DNA from: Oscillospiraceae bacterium
Lineage (GTDB): Bacteria; Bacillota; Clostridia; Oscillospirales; Oscillospiraceae
Direction of reading: 5' to 3'
NCBI GenBank assembly: GCA_016293265.1
Contig: JAEDEN010000015.1
Location: forward strand, 1 to 33,119
DNA length: 33,119 nt
The notes under the pieces are model-generated. The model was not told the DNA's origin. It was given only the letters and a program-made list of their open reading frames with translations, and made no database searches. Numbering within the stretch: the stretch's first letter is position 1; each line of letters begins with the position of its first letter. The position numbers and the translations under genes were made by a program. Positions 23,601-32,464 of this stretch are shown in pieces.

Positions 23601-24530
23601 ATGAAACGCTTTTTTTTGATTGCTTTGGTACTGCTGCTCCTTACCGGCTGCGGCGCGCCCTCCGTCTCCCCGGCGGAGGAAGGTCCTTCCGCTGTCACCT
23701 TTACGGATGACCTGGGGCGGGAAATCACCCTGGAGCCGCCGCAGCGGGTGGCGGCAATGATCGGCAGTTTTGCGGATATCTGGTGCCTTGCCGGGGGACA
23801 CGACACGTTGGTAGCTGCTGCGGGTGACGCATGGACCTCCTTTGATCTGAACCTGGGGGAGGAGGTTTTTGACCTGGGCGCCATCAAGGAGCCAAATCTG
23901 GAGGTTCTTTTTGCCGCGCAGCCGGATCTGGTCCTTGCCAGCTGCAATACCCAGGCAAATCTTGAATTGCGGGAGACGCTGGAAGACGCAGGTGTTCCCG
24001 TGGCTTATTTTGATGTCCAGCATTTTGAAGACTACCTCCGCATGCTGGAGGTCTGTACGGCCCTCACCGGCGACACGGCCCGCTACCGTGAAAACGGCAC
24101 AGACGTTGCCGGGACGGTTGCTGCCGCCATTAAGCGGCAGGATGGCTCTGCCCCAACTGTTCTTTGCATTCGCGCCACCGGCTCCGGCTGCAAAGTCAAG
24201 GGAAGCCGTGACAACCTGCTGGGGGAGATGCTGGCTGACCTTGGCTGCGTCAATATTGCTGACGACAGTCAGTCTCTTTTGGAAAACCTGAGCATAGAGG
24301 CCATTGTAGCCGCGGATCCCGATTATATTTTTGCTGTTTTGCAGGGGGCGGATGCCACAAGGGCACAGGCTGCCCTGGATGCGGCGCTGCTGCAAAATCC
24401 CGCCTGGAGCGAGCTGAGCGCAGTGAAAGAGGGCCGCTTCCATACGCTTGACCATACCCTCTATAATCTCAAGCCCAATGCGCGCTGGGGAGAAGCCTAT
24501 GAAAATCTTGCCGACATCCTCTATCCCTGA
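23601..24530 (+). CDS. FecB/BtuF-type ABC transporter substrate-binding lipoprotein
   Basis: A 309-residue exported binding protein. The signal MKRFFLIALVLLLLTGCG has lipobox LTGC with Cys17 as the lipid anchor. The mature part is a helical-backbone metal or cobalamin/siderophore binding fold: TFTDDLGREITLEPPQRVAAM, IKEPNLEVLFAAQPDLVLAS, then after the central helix NLLGEMLADLGCVNIAD and SIEAIVAADPDYIFAVL. The ligand could be ferric siderophore, heme, cobalamin or a metal. No cobalamin riboswitch precedes it, and downstream genes make siroheme, so iron or a tetrapyrrole-related cargo is worth considering (inference). Ribosome site is a modest AAGGA. The downstream permease overlaps its last 32 bases. 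Confidence 0.88.
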   Translation: MKRFFLIALVLLLLTGCGAPSVSPAEEGPSAVTFTDDLGREITLEPPQRVAAMIGSFADIWCLAGGHDTLVAAAGDAWTSFDLNLGEEVFDLGAIKEPNLEVLFAAQPDLVLASCNTQANLELRETLEDAGVPVAYFDVQHFEDYLRMLEVCTALTGDTARYRENGTDVAGTVAAAIKRQDGSAPTVLCIRATGSGCKVKGSRDNLLGEMLADLGCVNIADDSQSLLENLSIEAIVAADPDYIFAVLQGADATRAQAALDAALLQNPAWSELSAVKEGRFHTLDHTLYNLKPNARWGEAYENLADILYP

Positions 24531-25515
24531 ATATCCCCGCCGGCGGATCGCCATGCTGTGCCTGCTGGCTCTCATCGCCGCGCTGATGAGCCTTTGCTTT
24601 GGCGCGGTGTCCGTTGCTCCCGGAGAGATCTGGAAAATCCTGACAGGGGAGCTGCGGGGGACGCCGGAGGCACGGATCATCCTCTATTCCCGCCTGCCCC
24701 GTACCCTTGGCTGCCTGCTGGCCGGTGCTGCGCTGGCAGTTTCCGGGGCGGTGATCCAGGGGGTCCTCCATAATCCTCTTGCAGCACCCAACGTCATTGG
24801 CGTCAATTCCGGCGCGGGATTGATGGTGGCTCTTTGCTGTGCAGTGAATCCAACATCTGTAAAGGTGATTCCCTTTGCGGCTTTTTTGGGAGCACTGGTT
24901 GCCGCGCTGCTTATTTTTTCCATCGCAGAGCGTACCGGCGCTTCCAGAATGACCTTGGTTTTGGCAGGTATTGCCATATCCGGTATGTTCGGCGCGGGCA
25001 TTGACGCGGTGGTGACGGTGTTTCCGGATGCCCTCAACGGCTATTCCGATTTTCGCATCGGTGGCTTTAACAATCTTGCCATGAGCCGAATCATTCCGGC
25101 CTCCTGGGTCATCCTGGCTGCGCTGCTGGGGACGTTCCTGCTCTCCGGCGGCCTGGACCTCCTTGCCCTGGGGGAGGAGACTGCCCACGCCTTGGGCCTG
25201 CCTGTCAGGCGTGTACGGTTCTTGCTGCTGGCCTGCGCGGCGGCGCTGGCCGGGGCTGCCGTCAGCTTTGCGGGGCTGCTGGGTTTCGTGGGGCTCATCG
25301 TGCCTCACATGATGCGCCGCCTGGTGGGGGAGGAGAGTCTTTCCCTGCTGTTTGCCTCCGCCTTTGGCGGGGCATCCTTGGTAACGTTTTGCGACCTTGC
25401 CGCCAGGACCCTGTTTGCTCCCTATGTGCTGCCGGTGGGCATTGTGTTGTCCCTCCTTGGCGGCGGATTCTTCATCTGGCTTTTGACCCGGCGGAGAGGA
25501 GGTACCCATGGTTGA
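24499..25515 (+). CDS. FecCD-family ABC transporter permease
   Basis: A 338-residue integral membrane protein of the FecCD/BtuC family, with about ten hydrophobic segments. Characteristic stretches are RLPRTLGCLLAGAALAVSG, QGVLHNPLAAPNVIGVNSGA and, near the C-terminus, SFAGLLGFVGLIVPHMMRR with the coupling-helix glycine region that contacts the ATPase. The start at 24499 lies inside the end of the binding-protein gene (32-base overlap), behind GGAGAA. The ATPase start overlaps its stop by eight bases, so all three transporter parts are coupled. Confidence 0.93.
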   Translation: MKILPTSSIPEYPRRRIAMLCLLALIAALMSLCFGAVSVAPGEIWKILTGELRGTPEARIILYSRLPRTLGCLLAGAALAVSGAVIQGVLHNPLAAPNVIGVNSGAGLMVALCCAVNPTSVKVIPFAAFLGALVAALLIFSIAERTGASRMTLVLAGIAISGMFGAGIDAVVTVFPDALNGYSDFRIGGFNNLAMSRIIPASWVILAALLGTFLLSGGLDLLALGEETAHALGLPVRRVRFLLLACAAALAGAAVSFAGLLGFVGLIVPHMMRRLVGEESLSLLFASAFGGASLVTFCDLAARTLFAPYVLPVGIVLSLLGGGFFIWLLTRRRGGTHG

Positions 25516-26263
25516 GCTGAAGCACCTCTGCGCCTCCTATCCGGAAGGGGAGGTCCTCCATGATATCTCCCTGACGTTCCGCCCCGGGAAGGTTTTGGTC
25601 CTTCTGGGGCCCAACGGCTGCGGCAAAAGTACGCTGCTGCGGTCGGTTTTGGGGTTGGTCAAAAGAAGCGGCGGCGAACTGCTGCTGGACGGCAGGCCGG
25701 TGGAGGAGATGACCGCCCGGGAGGTGGCTCAGAAGGTGGCCTACCTTCCCCAGAGCCGCCCTGTGCCGAACATCACTGCCCGGCGCATGGTTCTCCACGG
25801 CCGGTTCCCTTACCTTGGCTATCCCCGCCGCTACCGCTCCGAAGACTACGAAGTGGTACGTGAAGCGCTGCGGCAGGCGGATGCGGAGAGCCTCGCCGGC
25901 CGACTGCTGCCTCAGCTCAGCGGCGGCGAGCGCCAGCGGGTATATCTTGCCATGGCACTGGCCCAGTCAGCCCAGACCATCCTGATGGATGAGCCCACGG
26001 CGTATCTGGACGTTGCCCACCAGATGGAGCTGATGCAGCTTGCCCGGCGCTTGGCAGAAGAGGGAAAGGCTGTGGTGCTGGTGCTTCACGACCTGTGTCT
26101 TGCCCTGCGCTGCGGGGATGAGGCAGCGGTGCTCTCTGGGGGCCGTCTTGTCCGGTGGGGCACATCGGAAGAGGTATACGGCTCCGGAATTTTAAAGGAG
26201 ATTTTTGGCGTCACGGTGCGCCGCATTTCCGCACCTGACGGCTGGCGCTATTATTACGACTGA
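25508..26263 (+). CDS. FecE/BtuD-type ABC transporter ATPase
   Basis: A 251-residue ATP-binding subunit. It has Walker A GPNGCGKST (34-42), Q-loop YLPQSRPVPNI, signature LSGGERQRVYLAMA (about 136), Walker B ILMDEPTAYLD (about 158) and H-loop VLHDL. The YLPQ and LDVAHQ sequences place it in the iron-siderophore/cobalamin/heme importer subgroup. The start at 25508 follows GGAGGTACCC. The next gene, precorrin-2 dehydrogenase, starts ten bases after its stop, which ties the importer to siroheme synthesis. Confidence 0.94.
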   Translation: MVELKHLCASYPEGEVLHDISLTFRPGKVLVLLGPNGCGKSTLLRSVLGLVKRSGGELLLDGRPVEEMTAREVAQKVAYLPQSRPVPNITARRMVLHGRFPYLGYPRRYRSEDYEVVREALRQADAESLAGRLLPQLSGGERQRVYLAMALAQSAQTILMDEPTAYLDVAHQMELMQLARRLAEEGKAVVLVLHDLCLALRCGDEAAVLSGGRLVRWGTSEEVYGSGILKEIFGVTVRRISAPDGWRYYYD

Positions 26264-26273
26264 GGAGGCGGCT

Positions 26274-26891
26274 ATGGCATACTTTCCTTTTTTCGTGGAT
26301 CTGACCGGAAAAGAGGGTCTTGTGGTGGGAGGCGGCGCTGTGGCTCTCCGCAAGCTGGAAAAGCTGCTGCCTTACGGCCCGCATCTGACTGCCGCTGCCC
26401 CGGCCTTTCTTCCGGAAATTCAGATGATGGAGAGCGTTACCTGTCTGGAAACTCCCTTTACATATACTCTGCTGCAAGGAAAAGACTTTGTGATCGCCGC
26501 TACGGATGACCTTTCTCTGAACCGCCGTATCGCTGCGTTTTGCCGGGAGAAAGGGATTCTTGTCAATGTCGTAGACGACCAGGAGAGCTGCACCTTCCTT
26601 TTTCCGGCCCTTGTAAAACGGGGGGAACTGTCGGTGGGTATTTCCACCGGCGGCGCAAGCCCCAGTGCGGCGGTCTACCTGAAAGAGCGTATTTCAGAGG
26701 CCCTGCCGGAGCGGTTCGGGGAGATTTTGGATTATCTTGCCTCCCTGCGGGAGAAGGTGAAGTTGCTGATCCCGGAGGAGGGGCGCCGGGCCGGTGTCTT
26801 CAAGGCGCTTTTTACCGCCTGTATGGAGCGGGGAAGACCCCTTGAGGAACAGGAGATGCAAGCTATTCTGGAAAGGGAGGAACGCCCATGA
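26274..26891 (+). CDS. Precorrin-2 dehydrogenase (SirC/Met8-like)
   Basis: A 205-residue enzyme that oxidises precorrin-2 to sirohydrochlorin with NAD+; some relatives also insert iron to give siroheme. The N-terminus has the Rossmann motif GLVVGGGAVALRKLEKLL (GGGxxA at 19-24). VNVVDD places an aspartate at residue 101, matching the catalytic Asp of CysG/Met8p, and LSVGISTGGASPSAAVYLKE is the usual substrate-side block. The start at 26274 follows GAGGAGG by four to five bases; a longer frame would run into the ATPase gene. Its stop overlaps the next start (ATGA). No separate SirB-type chelatase is seen in the window, so this protein may also be the chelatase (inference). Confidence 0.9.
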   Translation: MAYFPFFVDLTGKEGLVVGGGAVALRKLEKLLPYGPHLTAAAPAFLPEIQMMESVTCLETPFTYTLLQGKDFVIAATDDLSLNRRIAAFCREKGILVNVVDDQESCTFLFPALVKRGELSVGISTGGASPSAAVYLKERISEALPERFGEILDYLASLREKVKLLIPEEGRRAGVFKALFTACMERGRPLEEQEMQAILEREERP

Positions 26892-28354
26892 GGGGTGTGG
26901 GAACGGTTTATCTGGTGGGTGCAGGCTGCGGCGGGGCAGACCTCATTACGGTCCGGGGGCAGCGGCTGCTGTCCGCTTGTGACGCCGTAGTCTATGATGA
27001 CCTGATCGACCCGGCACTGCTGCGTCTTGTACCGCCCCATGCAGAGCTGGTCTATATGGGCAAGCGGAGCGGACGTCATTCTGCGCCGCAGGAGGAGATT
27101 TCCGCAGTTCTGATTCAAAAGGCCCGGGAGGGGAAGCGGGTTGTGCGGTTAAAAGGCGGAGATCCCTTCGTTTTCGGACGGGGTGGGGAAGAGATGCTGG
27201 CCCTTCTGGCAGCGGGCATTCCCTGCCAGGTGGTTCCCGGCGTTACTTCCGCCATCGCCATTCCGGCGGAAAAGGGGATCCCTGTGACGCACCGCGGACG
27301 CAGCCGTTCCCTTCATATCATTACGGCCCACACCGCCGGTACGGAGGACGGTCTTCCGCCTGATCTGGAACGTCTGGCCGGGTTAAGGGGCACATTGGTA
27401 TTTTTAATGGGGCTGCGCCAGCTTCCACGGATCACAGCGCGGCTGATGGATGGGGGAATGCACCCTGAAACGCCTGCTGCGGTCCTCTCCGGCGGTAACG
27501 CCCCCTATCCCGCCGCCGTGCGTGGAAGGCTTTGCGATATCGCGGAAAAAGCCCGGGAGGTTCAGCCTCCCGCCGTCATCGTGGTGGGAGAGGTGGCCGC
27601 TATGAACCTGCAAAGCCCTGGGCCCCTTTCCGGGGTGACGGTGGCTATGACCGGGACGGACGCTGTTCTCGGAAAGATGGAGGGACTGCTTTCCGCCGCC
27701 GGGGCCACAGCCTTTTGCGCACTGCGCTCGGCGGTGGAGGAGCTGCCGACGCCCCTTTCTCTGGATGCCTTGGCAAGGAGCCGCGGCTGGCTGGTGTTCA
27801 CCAGCGCCAACGGTGTGGATGCTTTTTTCGCCCGGCTGCGCAGGGAAAAGTTCGATGTGCGGCGGCTGCATTTCTGCCGCTTTGCCGTTATCGGCCCGGG
27901 AACGGGCGGGAGACTGGGAGAGTACGGCGTCATGCCGGACCTGTGCCCGGAGGTCTATACGGGGGAGGCCTTGGGAAGGGCGCTGCTGGAGCGGGCGGAG
28001 CCTGGCGCATCCGTCTGCCTGCTGCGCTCCGCCCGGGGCGGCGCCCTGCTTCGGCGGATGCTGGAAGAGCGTTTCAGCGTGGAAGATATTCCGCTTTACG
28101 ATCTGCGGAGCGATGCATGGGCCACAAAATCAGTATATCCCCGGCTGGAACAGGCGGACTACCTTACCTTTTCCAGTGCCAGCGGCGTGGAACTGTTTCT
28201 GGAGACCTATGGCGCCATTCCGAAAGGGGTAAAATGCGTCTGCATCGGTGAAGTGACTGCTGCCGCCCTGAGCAGCTGTGATGTGCCCGTTCTGGTAGCT
28301 GGGGAGGCAACCGTCAAATCCCTTGTGGACACGATTTTGAAGGATCATAGCTGA
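26888..28354 (+). CDS. cobA-hemD: Uroporphyrinogen-III C-methyltransferase/uroporphyrinogen-III synthase fusion
   Basis: A 488-residue bifunctional protein. Residues 1-245 are the SAM-dependent methyltransferase (SUMT) that turns uroporphyrinogen III into precorrin-2: VYLVGAGCGGADLITVRG, VVYDDLI, RLKGGDPFVFGRGGEE (88-102), GVTSAIAIPAEKGIPVTHRG and VFLMGLRQLP. Residues about 250-488 are a uroporphyrinogen-III synthase (HemD), with low conservation but recognisable WLVFTSANGVDAFF and YLTFSSASGVELFL. Such CobA-HemD fusions are common in Clostridia. It starts within the stop of the dehydrogenase gene and ends the cluster at a strong terminator. The two products feed one another: HemD makes the substrate of SUMT, whose product goes to the dehydrogenase. 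Confidence 0.94.
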   Translation: MRGVGTVYLVGAGCGGADLITVRGQRLLSACDAVVYDDLIDPALLRLVPPHAELVYMGKRSGRHSAPQEEISAVLIQKAREGKRVVRLKGGDPFVFGRGGEEMLALLAAGIPCQVVPGVTSAIAIPAEKGIPVTHRGRSRSLHIITAHTAGTEDGLPPDLERLAGLRGTLVFLMGLRQLPRITARLMDGGMHPETPAAVLSGGNAPYPAAVRGRLCDIAEKAREVQPPAVIVVGEVAAMNLQSPGPLSGVTVAMTGTDAVLGKMEGLLSAAGATAFCALRSAVEELPTPLSLDALARSRGWLVFTSANGVDAFFARLRREKFDVRRLHFCRFAVIGPGTGGRLGEYGVMPDLCPEVYTGEALGRALLERAEPGASVCLLRSARGGALLRRMLEERFSVEDIPLYDLRSDAWATKSVYPRLEQADYLTFSSASGVELFLETYGAIPKGVKCVCIGEVTAAALSSCDVPVLVAGEATVKSLVDTILKDHS

Positions 28355-28358
28355 TTAC

Positions 28359-28395
28359 AAAAAAGCCGGAATGCCTATCATTCCGGCTTTTTTAT
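28359..28395. terminator. Bidirectional intrinsic terminator
   Basis: AAAAAGCCGGAATG pairs with CATTCCGGCTTTTT around CCTAT, flanked by A and T tracts, so it can end both cobA-hemD (plus) and the oxidoreductase gene (minus). Confidence 0.93.
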
Positions 28396-28422
28396 ATCTG
28401 CATTCAGGCCTTCCGGGCTGAT

Positions 28423-29724
28423 TCAATGCTGCTCCAGATCGCCAGTGGCGGGGTTATCCAGCAGAGTTCCCTCCGCACTGAAGCGGGAGCCGTGGCAGGA
28501 ACAGTCCCAGGAATGCTCCTGAGGGTTCCATTTCAGCGCGCACCCCATGTGGGGGCAGCGGGGTTTGGAGGGAGTGAGCAGACTTGCGGCAGCCTCAAAG
28601 ACGTTGACCGCAAGCTGCGGCCGCAGGACGCTGCGGGAGGGGGAGAACAAGAAGGCGTAAGGATTCTTCTTTCCCTCCACCATGTCCCTCAGGAGCATGG
28701 CGGCTGCCATGGAGGAGGTCATTCCCCATTTGTTAAAGCCGGTGGCCACATAGAGGTCAGGCGTTCCTTTGCCGTATTGCCCGATGTAGGCAACGCCATC
28801 CAAAGTCATGCAGTCCTGAGCCGCCCAGCGGTATTTTTCACGGGCCTGGGGATAGTGGGCCTGGGCAAAGGCTGTCAGCTCTTTCCAGTTCCCACCCTGC
28901 TTCCCGGTGCGGTGGGAGCCTCCTCCCAGAAGCAGCAGATTCTTGTAGCTGCGGAAGGATAATCCAGTATCCCGCTCGTCCAGATACATTCCCTGCAGGT
29001 TCGGTGCGCCTTCCAGAGCAAGCACATAAGAGCGGTGCTGGTAGAGCTTCAGAAAGTAGGCACCGTGCTTGTTGAAGAGGGGAAAATGTGTTGCGATGAT
29101 GATCTTGGATGCTGTGATCCTTCCAAAATCCGTGAGGACCCCACGGCCGTCAAAGGCCCGGGCGGCAGTTTTTTCGTAAAGATGGAGCCCATTTGCAATC
29201 CCGGCGGCAAATTTCAGGGGGTGGAATTGGGCCTGCTTCGGAAACCGGACCGCACCCGCCACGGGGAAGGGCAAAGGCAGCCGGGAGGCCAGCTCCGCCC
29301 GGCAGCCGATTTGATCCAGGGCGGAGAGTTCTTTTTCAATCCGCTCCGGCCGGTCAACGGAGTACACATAGGAGTCCTTCTCCTCAAAATCACATGGGAT
29401 GCTCTGGCTGAGGCGGCGGTATTCGGCAAGGGCACCCTCATGGGCCTCCCAATACATCCGGGTCCGCTCCGTACCAAAACGCTGCAGGAGAAGACTATAG
29501 ATCAGCCCGTGCTGGGAGGTGATTTTCGCCGTTGTACAGCCTGAGATGCCGCCGCAGATCCTGTCGGCTTCGATGAGGGCGTAGTCAATGCCGGACTGTT
29601 CCAGAAAATAGGCGCACAGAATACCCGCCAGCCCACCGCCGATGATCAGCACGTCTGTTTTGATTCCATGCTCCAGGCGGGGAAATTCGGGGAGCCTTGC
29701 CGTATCCATCCATAGAGAGTTCAT
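28423..29724 (-). CDS. FAD-dependent oxidoreductase with C-terminal Rieske domain
   Basis: A 433-residue two-domain redox protein. Residues 20-370 are a DAO-type FAD domain: DVLIIGGGLAGILCAYFLE (GxGxxG-like at 29-34) and YVATGFNKWGMTSSMAAA close to the C-terminal FAD contact. Residues about 385-433 are a short Rieske [2Fe-2S] domain with Cys390-x-His392 and Cys408-x2-His411 (CPHMGC ... CSCHGSRF). The substrate is unknown; this glycine-oxidase-like plus Rieske arrangement is widespread in Firmicutes. Of three in-frame starts (29733, 29730, 29724), ATG 29724 has the best spacing from GGTGAT. It is soluble and divergent from the LacI-type regulator, which could control it. Confidence 0.88.
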   Translation of the reverse strand: MNSLWMDTARLPEFPRLEHGIKTDVLIIGGGLAGILCAYFLEQSGIDYALIEADRICGGISGCTTAKITSQHGLIYSLLLQRFGTERTRMYWEAHEGALAEYRRLSQSIPCDFEEKDSYVYSVDRPERIEKELSALDQIGCRAELASRLPLPFPVAGAVRFPKQAQFHPLKFAAGIANGLHLYEKTAARAFDGRGVLTDFGRITASKIIIATHFPLFNKHGAYFLKLYQHRSYVLALEGAPNLQGMYLDERDTGLSFRSYKNLLLLGGGSHRTGKQGGNWKELTAFAQAHYPQAREKYRWAAQDCMTLDGVAYIGQYGKGTPDLYVATGFNKWGMTSSMAAAMLLRDMVEGKKNPYAFLFSPSRSVLRPQLAVNVFEAAASLLTPSKPRCPHMGCALKWNPQEHSWDCSCHGSRFSAEGTLLDNPATGDLEQH

Positions 29725-29870
29725 CTTCATCACCGGGATTTAGTATGGGTCCTTTCGGGGAAATTTATGATATCCTACAGTATTCCGATGGCCGCTTGAT
29801 TGTTTTCCCGAGTTATGATACCCTCTATCCAGGCGGTATGCTATTCTATGGACAAGGCTGCGTGGTACAA

Positions 29871-30881
29871 ATGGAGGACAAACGCATTCGAATATGCGAT
29901 ATAGCCGAGGAACTTGGATTAAGCACGGCCACCGTGTCCAATGTGATCCACGGAAAGACCAATAAAGTATCGGATGAAACGGTGCGCCGTGTCCAGGAGC
30001 TTCTGGAAAAGCGGCAGTATATCCCCAATATGGCGGGAATCCTTTTGGCGCAAAATGATTCCGGCATCATCGGCGTTGTGATCAATCAGCACAAAAAATA
30101 TGAAATGCACACCCTGGAGGACCCCTTTATTGCATCCTCCTTGAACAACTTGTCTGCTGAGATAGAAAAAAGCGGCAAGTTTATGATGGTAAAGACCACC
30201 ACGGAGACAAAGGAGATCATCAAATTTGCTTCCATGTGGAATCTGGAGGGACTGATCCTGATTGGCTTTTGCCAGCAGGATTACCTCTGGCTCAGGCAGC
30301 ATATGCGGATCCCCTTTGCCGCCTATGATGTCACCCTTGAAACGCCGGAGCGCATCTACGTTTTGAACCTTGATAATTTTGACGGAGGGGTGCAGGTGGG
30401 GCGGCATTTTCGCCGTCTTGGCCATAAAAAGGCCTTATGCATAGCAGATAACGATACCTTCATCGACCATGAGCGCCACATGGGTTTTTGCGCCGGGTTC
30501 GGCGGAGCAGGTGCGGATTTTTTGGAGATTCCCATGGAAAAGGAGGAACGGGAGCGGTTCTACCGGTCCAATCTGGAACGGCTCCGGGGTTATACGGCTG
30601 TTTTTGCAGTTTCGGATTATTATGCCGTTGACCTGATCCGTTTTCTGATGGCCCAGGGGATCCGCGTGCCCCGGGATATCTCCGTTGCCGGTTTTGACGA
30701 TGCGCCGATCTGCACTCAGATCTATCCCGCCCTGACTTCTGTCCGGCAGGATGGGGCGCTCCGGGCAAAGACTGCCATTGAAAAGCTGATGCAGTTAAGG
30801 AGCGGAGAAGAAACCGGCACCGCGGTCGTATTGCCGGTCCGTTTGATCCTGCGGGAAAGCACTTGCCCGCCCAAGGAGTAG
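29871..30881 (+). CDS. LacI-family transcriptional regulator
   Basis: A 336-residue repressor-type protein. The N-terminal helix-turn-helix is RICDIAEELGLSTATVSNVIHG with hinge region VSDETVRRVQELLEKRQYIPN; the rest is a periplasmic-binding-like effector domain from about residue 62 (IIGVVIN) to the end, with LEGLILIGF, RLGHKKALCI and the C-terminal VPRDISVAGFDDAPICTQIYPALTSVRQD. The effector is probably a sugar or related metabolite, unknown here. The start is uncertain: ATG 29871 is adopted because the DNA-binding domain begins at once, but GTG 29862 with AAGG nearby is possible. It is divergent from the FAD/Rieske gene and upstream of the MATE gene, either of which could be a target. Confidence 0.93.
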   Translation: MEDKRIRICDIAEELGLSTATVSNVIHGKTNKVSDETVRRVQELLEKRQYIPNMAGILLAQNDSGIIGVVINQHKKYEMHTLEDPFIASSLNNLSAEIEKSGKFMMVKTTTETKEIIKFASMWNLEGLILIGFCQQDYLWLRQHMRIPFAAYDVTLETPERIYVLNLDNFDGGVQVGRHFRRLGHKKALCIADNDTFIDHERHMGFCAGFGGAGADFLEIPMEKEERERFYRSNLERLRGYTAVFAVSDYYAVDLIRFLMAQGIRVPRDISVAGFDDAPICTQIYPALTSVRQDGALRAKTAIEKLMQLRSGEETGTAVVLPVRLILRESTCPPKE

Positions 30882-30886
30882 TACAT

Positions 30887-30929
30887 CCCCGGAATTGTCG
30901 ATCCTGACCAATTCCGGGGTCTTTTCTTT
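30887..30929 (+). terminator. Intrinsic terminator of the LacI-type gene
   Basis: CCCCGGAATTG (30887-30897) pairs with CAATTCCGGGG (30909-30919), followed by TCTTTTCTTT. Confidence 0.9.
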
Positions 30930-30952
30930 GGTTACGGTTATGCGTTTAACCT

Positions 30953-30981
30953 TTGCGGAGGGGAATGCGGCAGGATACAAT
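30953..30981 (+). promoter_or_regulatory. Probable promoter of the MATE gene
   Basis: TTGCGG (30953-30958), 17-base spacer, TACAAT (30976-30981). Confidence 0.5.
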
Positions 30982-31010
30982 AGAACTGTAAATTTCCTTG
31001 TTTGGGGGTC

Positions 31011-32360
31011 ATGCTCGTGGAGCAGGAAAAACATTTTTTCAAAACAGTATGCAGCCTTGCCGTTCCGGTGGCGCTGCAATCAATGCTGCAGTCTTCCTTC
31101 AGCATCATTGATCAGATCATGATCGGTCAGCTTGGCAGTATCAGCATCGCCGGTGTAGGCCTGGCCGGAAAGTTTTCTTCCATATTTTCCGTGGTGGTCT
31201 CGGCCATTGGGGCGGTGGCCGGGATCATGATCTCTCAGTACATGGGGCAGAAAAACAGTAGGGAAGTGAGACGGAGCTTTTTGGTGAACCTTTTTGCAGC
31301 CTTACTGCTGGCAGGCTGCTTCACTGCCCTGTGTATGTGCTTTCCAAAGCAGATCATGGGGCTATATACCCAGGACGTGGATACCATGCTGGCGTCTGCC
31401 GCTTATCTTTCCATCATTTCCGGAACCTTTTTTCCCATCGCTGGTGCCACCATGCTGTCCACCATGTTCCGGTGCATGGAAAAGACCTCTCTGCCGCTAT
31501 ATGCAAGCATCTGTGCCGCCCTTACCAACACGGGCCTGAATTACATATTAATTTTCGGAAAATTAGGTGCGGCCCCTATGGGAGCAGCAGGCGCGGCCAT
31601 CGCTACAGTTCTCTCTCAGATCGTCAACTTCCTGATGATGCTCCTGATGTTTTGGCAATATAGAGGACAAGTAATCCCGGAATGCACGCGTGAGGCCTCA
31701 TCCGCCCGGTTTCAGTGGCGGCAATATGCTGCCATGCTGCTGCCTGTGTTGGCCTGTGAATTCATGTGGAGCCTTGGGGAAAATGTCTATGCCGGTATTT
31801 ACGGCCATATCGGAACGGATGCCAGCGCGGCCATGACCTTGATTAATCCGGTTCAGGGCCTGATGATCGGCGCGCTGTGTGGCCTTTCCCAGGCTGCCGC
31901 CGTGATTATCGGCAAGATGCTAGGCGTCGGTGCATACGATGAGGCGTACCGGGCGTCCCAAAAACTGATGTTCTATGGTTTTGCCGGCTCGGTGGTGCTC
32001 TCGGCGCTGATCGTCTTGACCGGCCCCTACTATGTGGAAATCTACCGGGTGGAACCAACGGTAAAAGATTTGACCCGGCAGATCCTGTATGCGTATGCGC
32101 TGATCGCACCCTTTAAGGTGCAGAACATGATCGTCGGCGGCGGGATCATCCGCAGCGGCGGAAAGACAAATTATGTGTTTGGGATTGATATGGTGGGCAC
32201 TTGGGGAGTGGGTGTTCCCCTGGGGCTTATTTCGGCCTTTGTTTTCAGGTTTTCAATTCCCTATGTTTACTTTATTCTTTCGCTGGAAGAATGTGTCCGC
32301 TTTGCAATATCCGTTATTGTGCTTCGGCGGAGAAACTGGATGCAGACGCTGAAGGCCTGA
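31011..32360 (+). CDS. MATE-family efflux transporter
   Basis: A 449-residue integral membrane protein with about twelve hydrophobic segments in two homologous halves, as expected for MATE (multidrug and toxin extrusion) cation/drug antiporters. Family features include the N-terminal LAVPVALQSMLQSSFSIIDQIMIGQLG, VSAIGAVAGIMISQYMGQKN, the midpoint GAAPMGAAGAAIATVLSQ, and in the second half GTDASAAMTLINPVQGLMIG. Substrate is unknown. The start is uncertain: ATG 31011 has GGGGGT almost touching it, while GTG 31017 has it at a better distance. It has its own promoter and a good terminator. Confidence 0.92.
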   Translation: MLVEQEKHFFKTVCSLAVPVALQSMLQSSFSIIDQIMIGQLGSISIAGVGLAGKFSSIFSVVVSAIGAVAGIMISQYMGQKNSREVRRSFLVNLFAALLLAGCFTALCMCFPKQIMGLYTQDVDTMLASAAYLSIISGTFFPIAGATMLSTMFRCMEKTSLPLYASICAALTNTGLNYILIFGKLGAAPMGAAGAAIATVLSQIVNFLMMLLMFWQYRGQVIPECTREASSARFQWRQYAAMLLPVLACEFMWSLGENVYAGIYGHIGTDASAAMTLINPVQGLMIGALCGLSQAAAVIIGKMLGVGAYDEAYRASQKLMFYGFAGSVVLSALIVLTGPYYVEIYRVEPTVKDLTRQILYAYALIAPFKVQNMIVGGGIIRSGGKTNYVFGIDMVGTWGVGVPLGLISAFVFRFSIPYVYFILSLEECVRFAISVIVLRRRNWMQTLKA

Positions 32361-32387
32361 TTGCCGTATAAAGCGGGGAAAATCAAG

Positions 32388-32424
32388 AAGGGCAGCGATA
32401 TGAAATCATATCGCTGCCCTTTCT
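32388..32424 (+). terminator. Intrinsic terminator of the MATE gene
   Basis: AAGGGCAGCGATATGA (32388-32403) pairs with TCATATCGCTGCCCTT (32406-32421), then TCTGC. The T tract is short on this strand; on the minus strand the hairpin is followed by CTTGATTTTCC. Confidence 0.8.
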
Positions 32425-32464
32425 GCTCACCTGTCATGTGTCAGGAAAAACCGTACAGTCGCTG

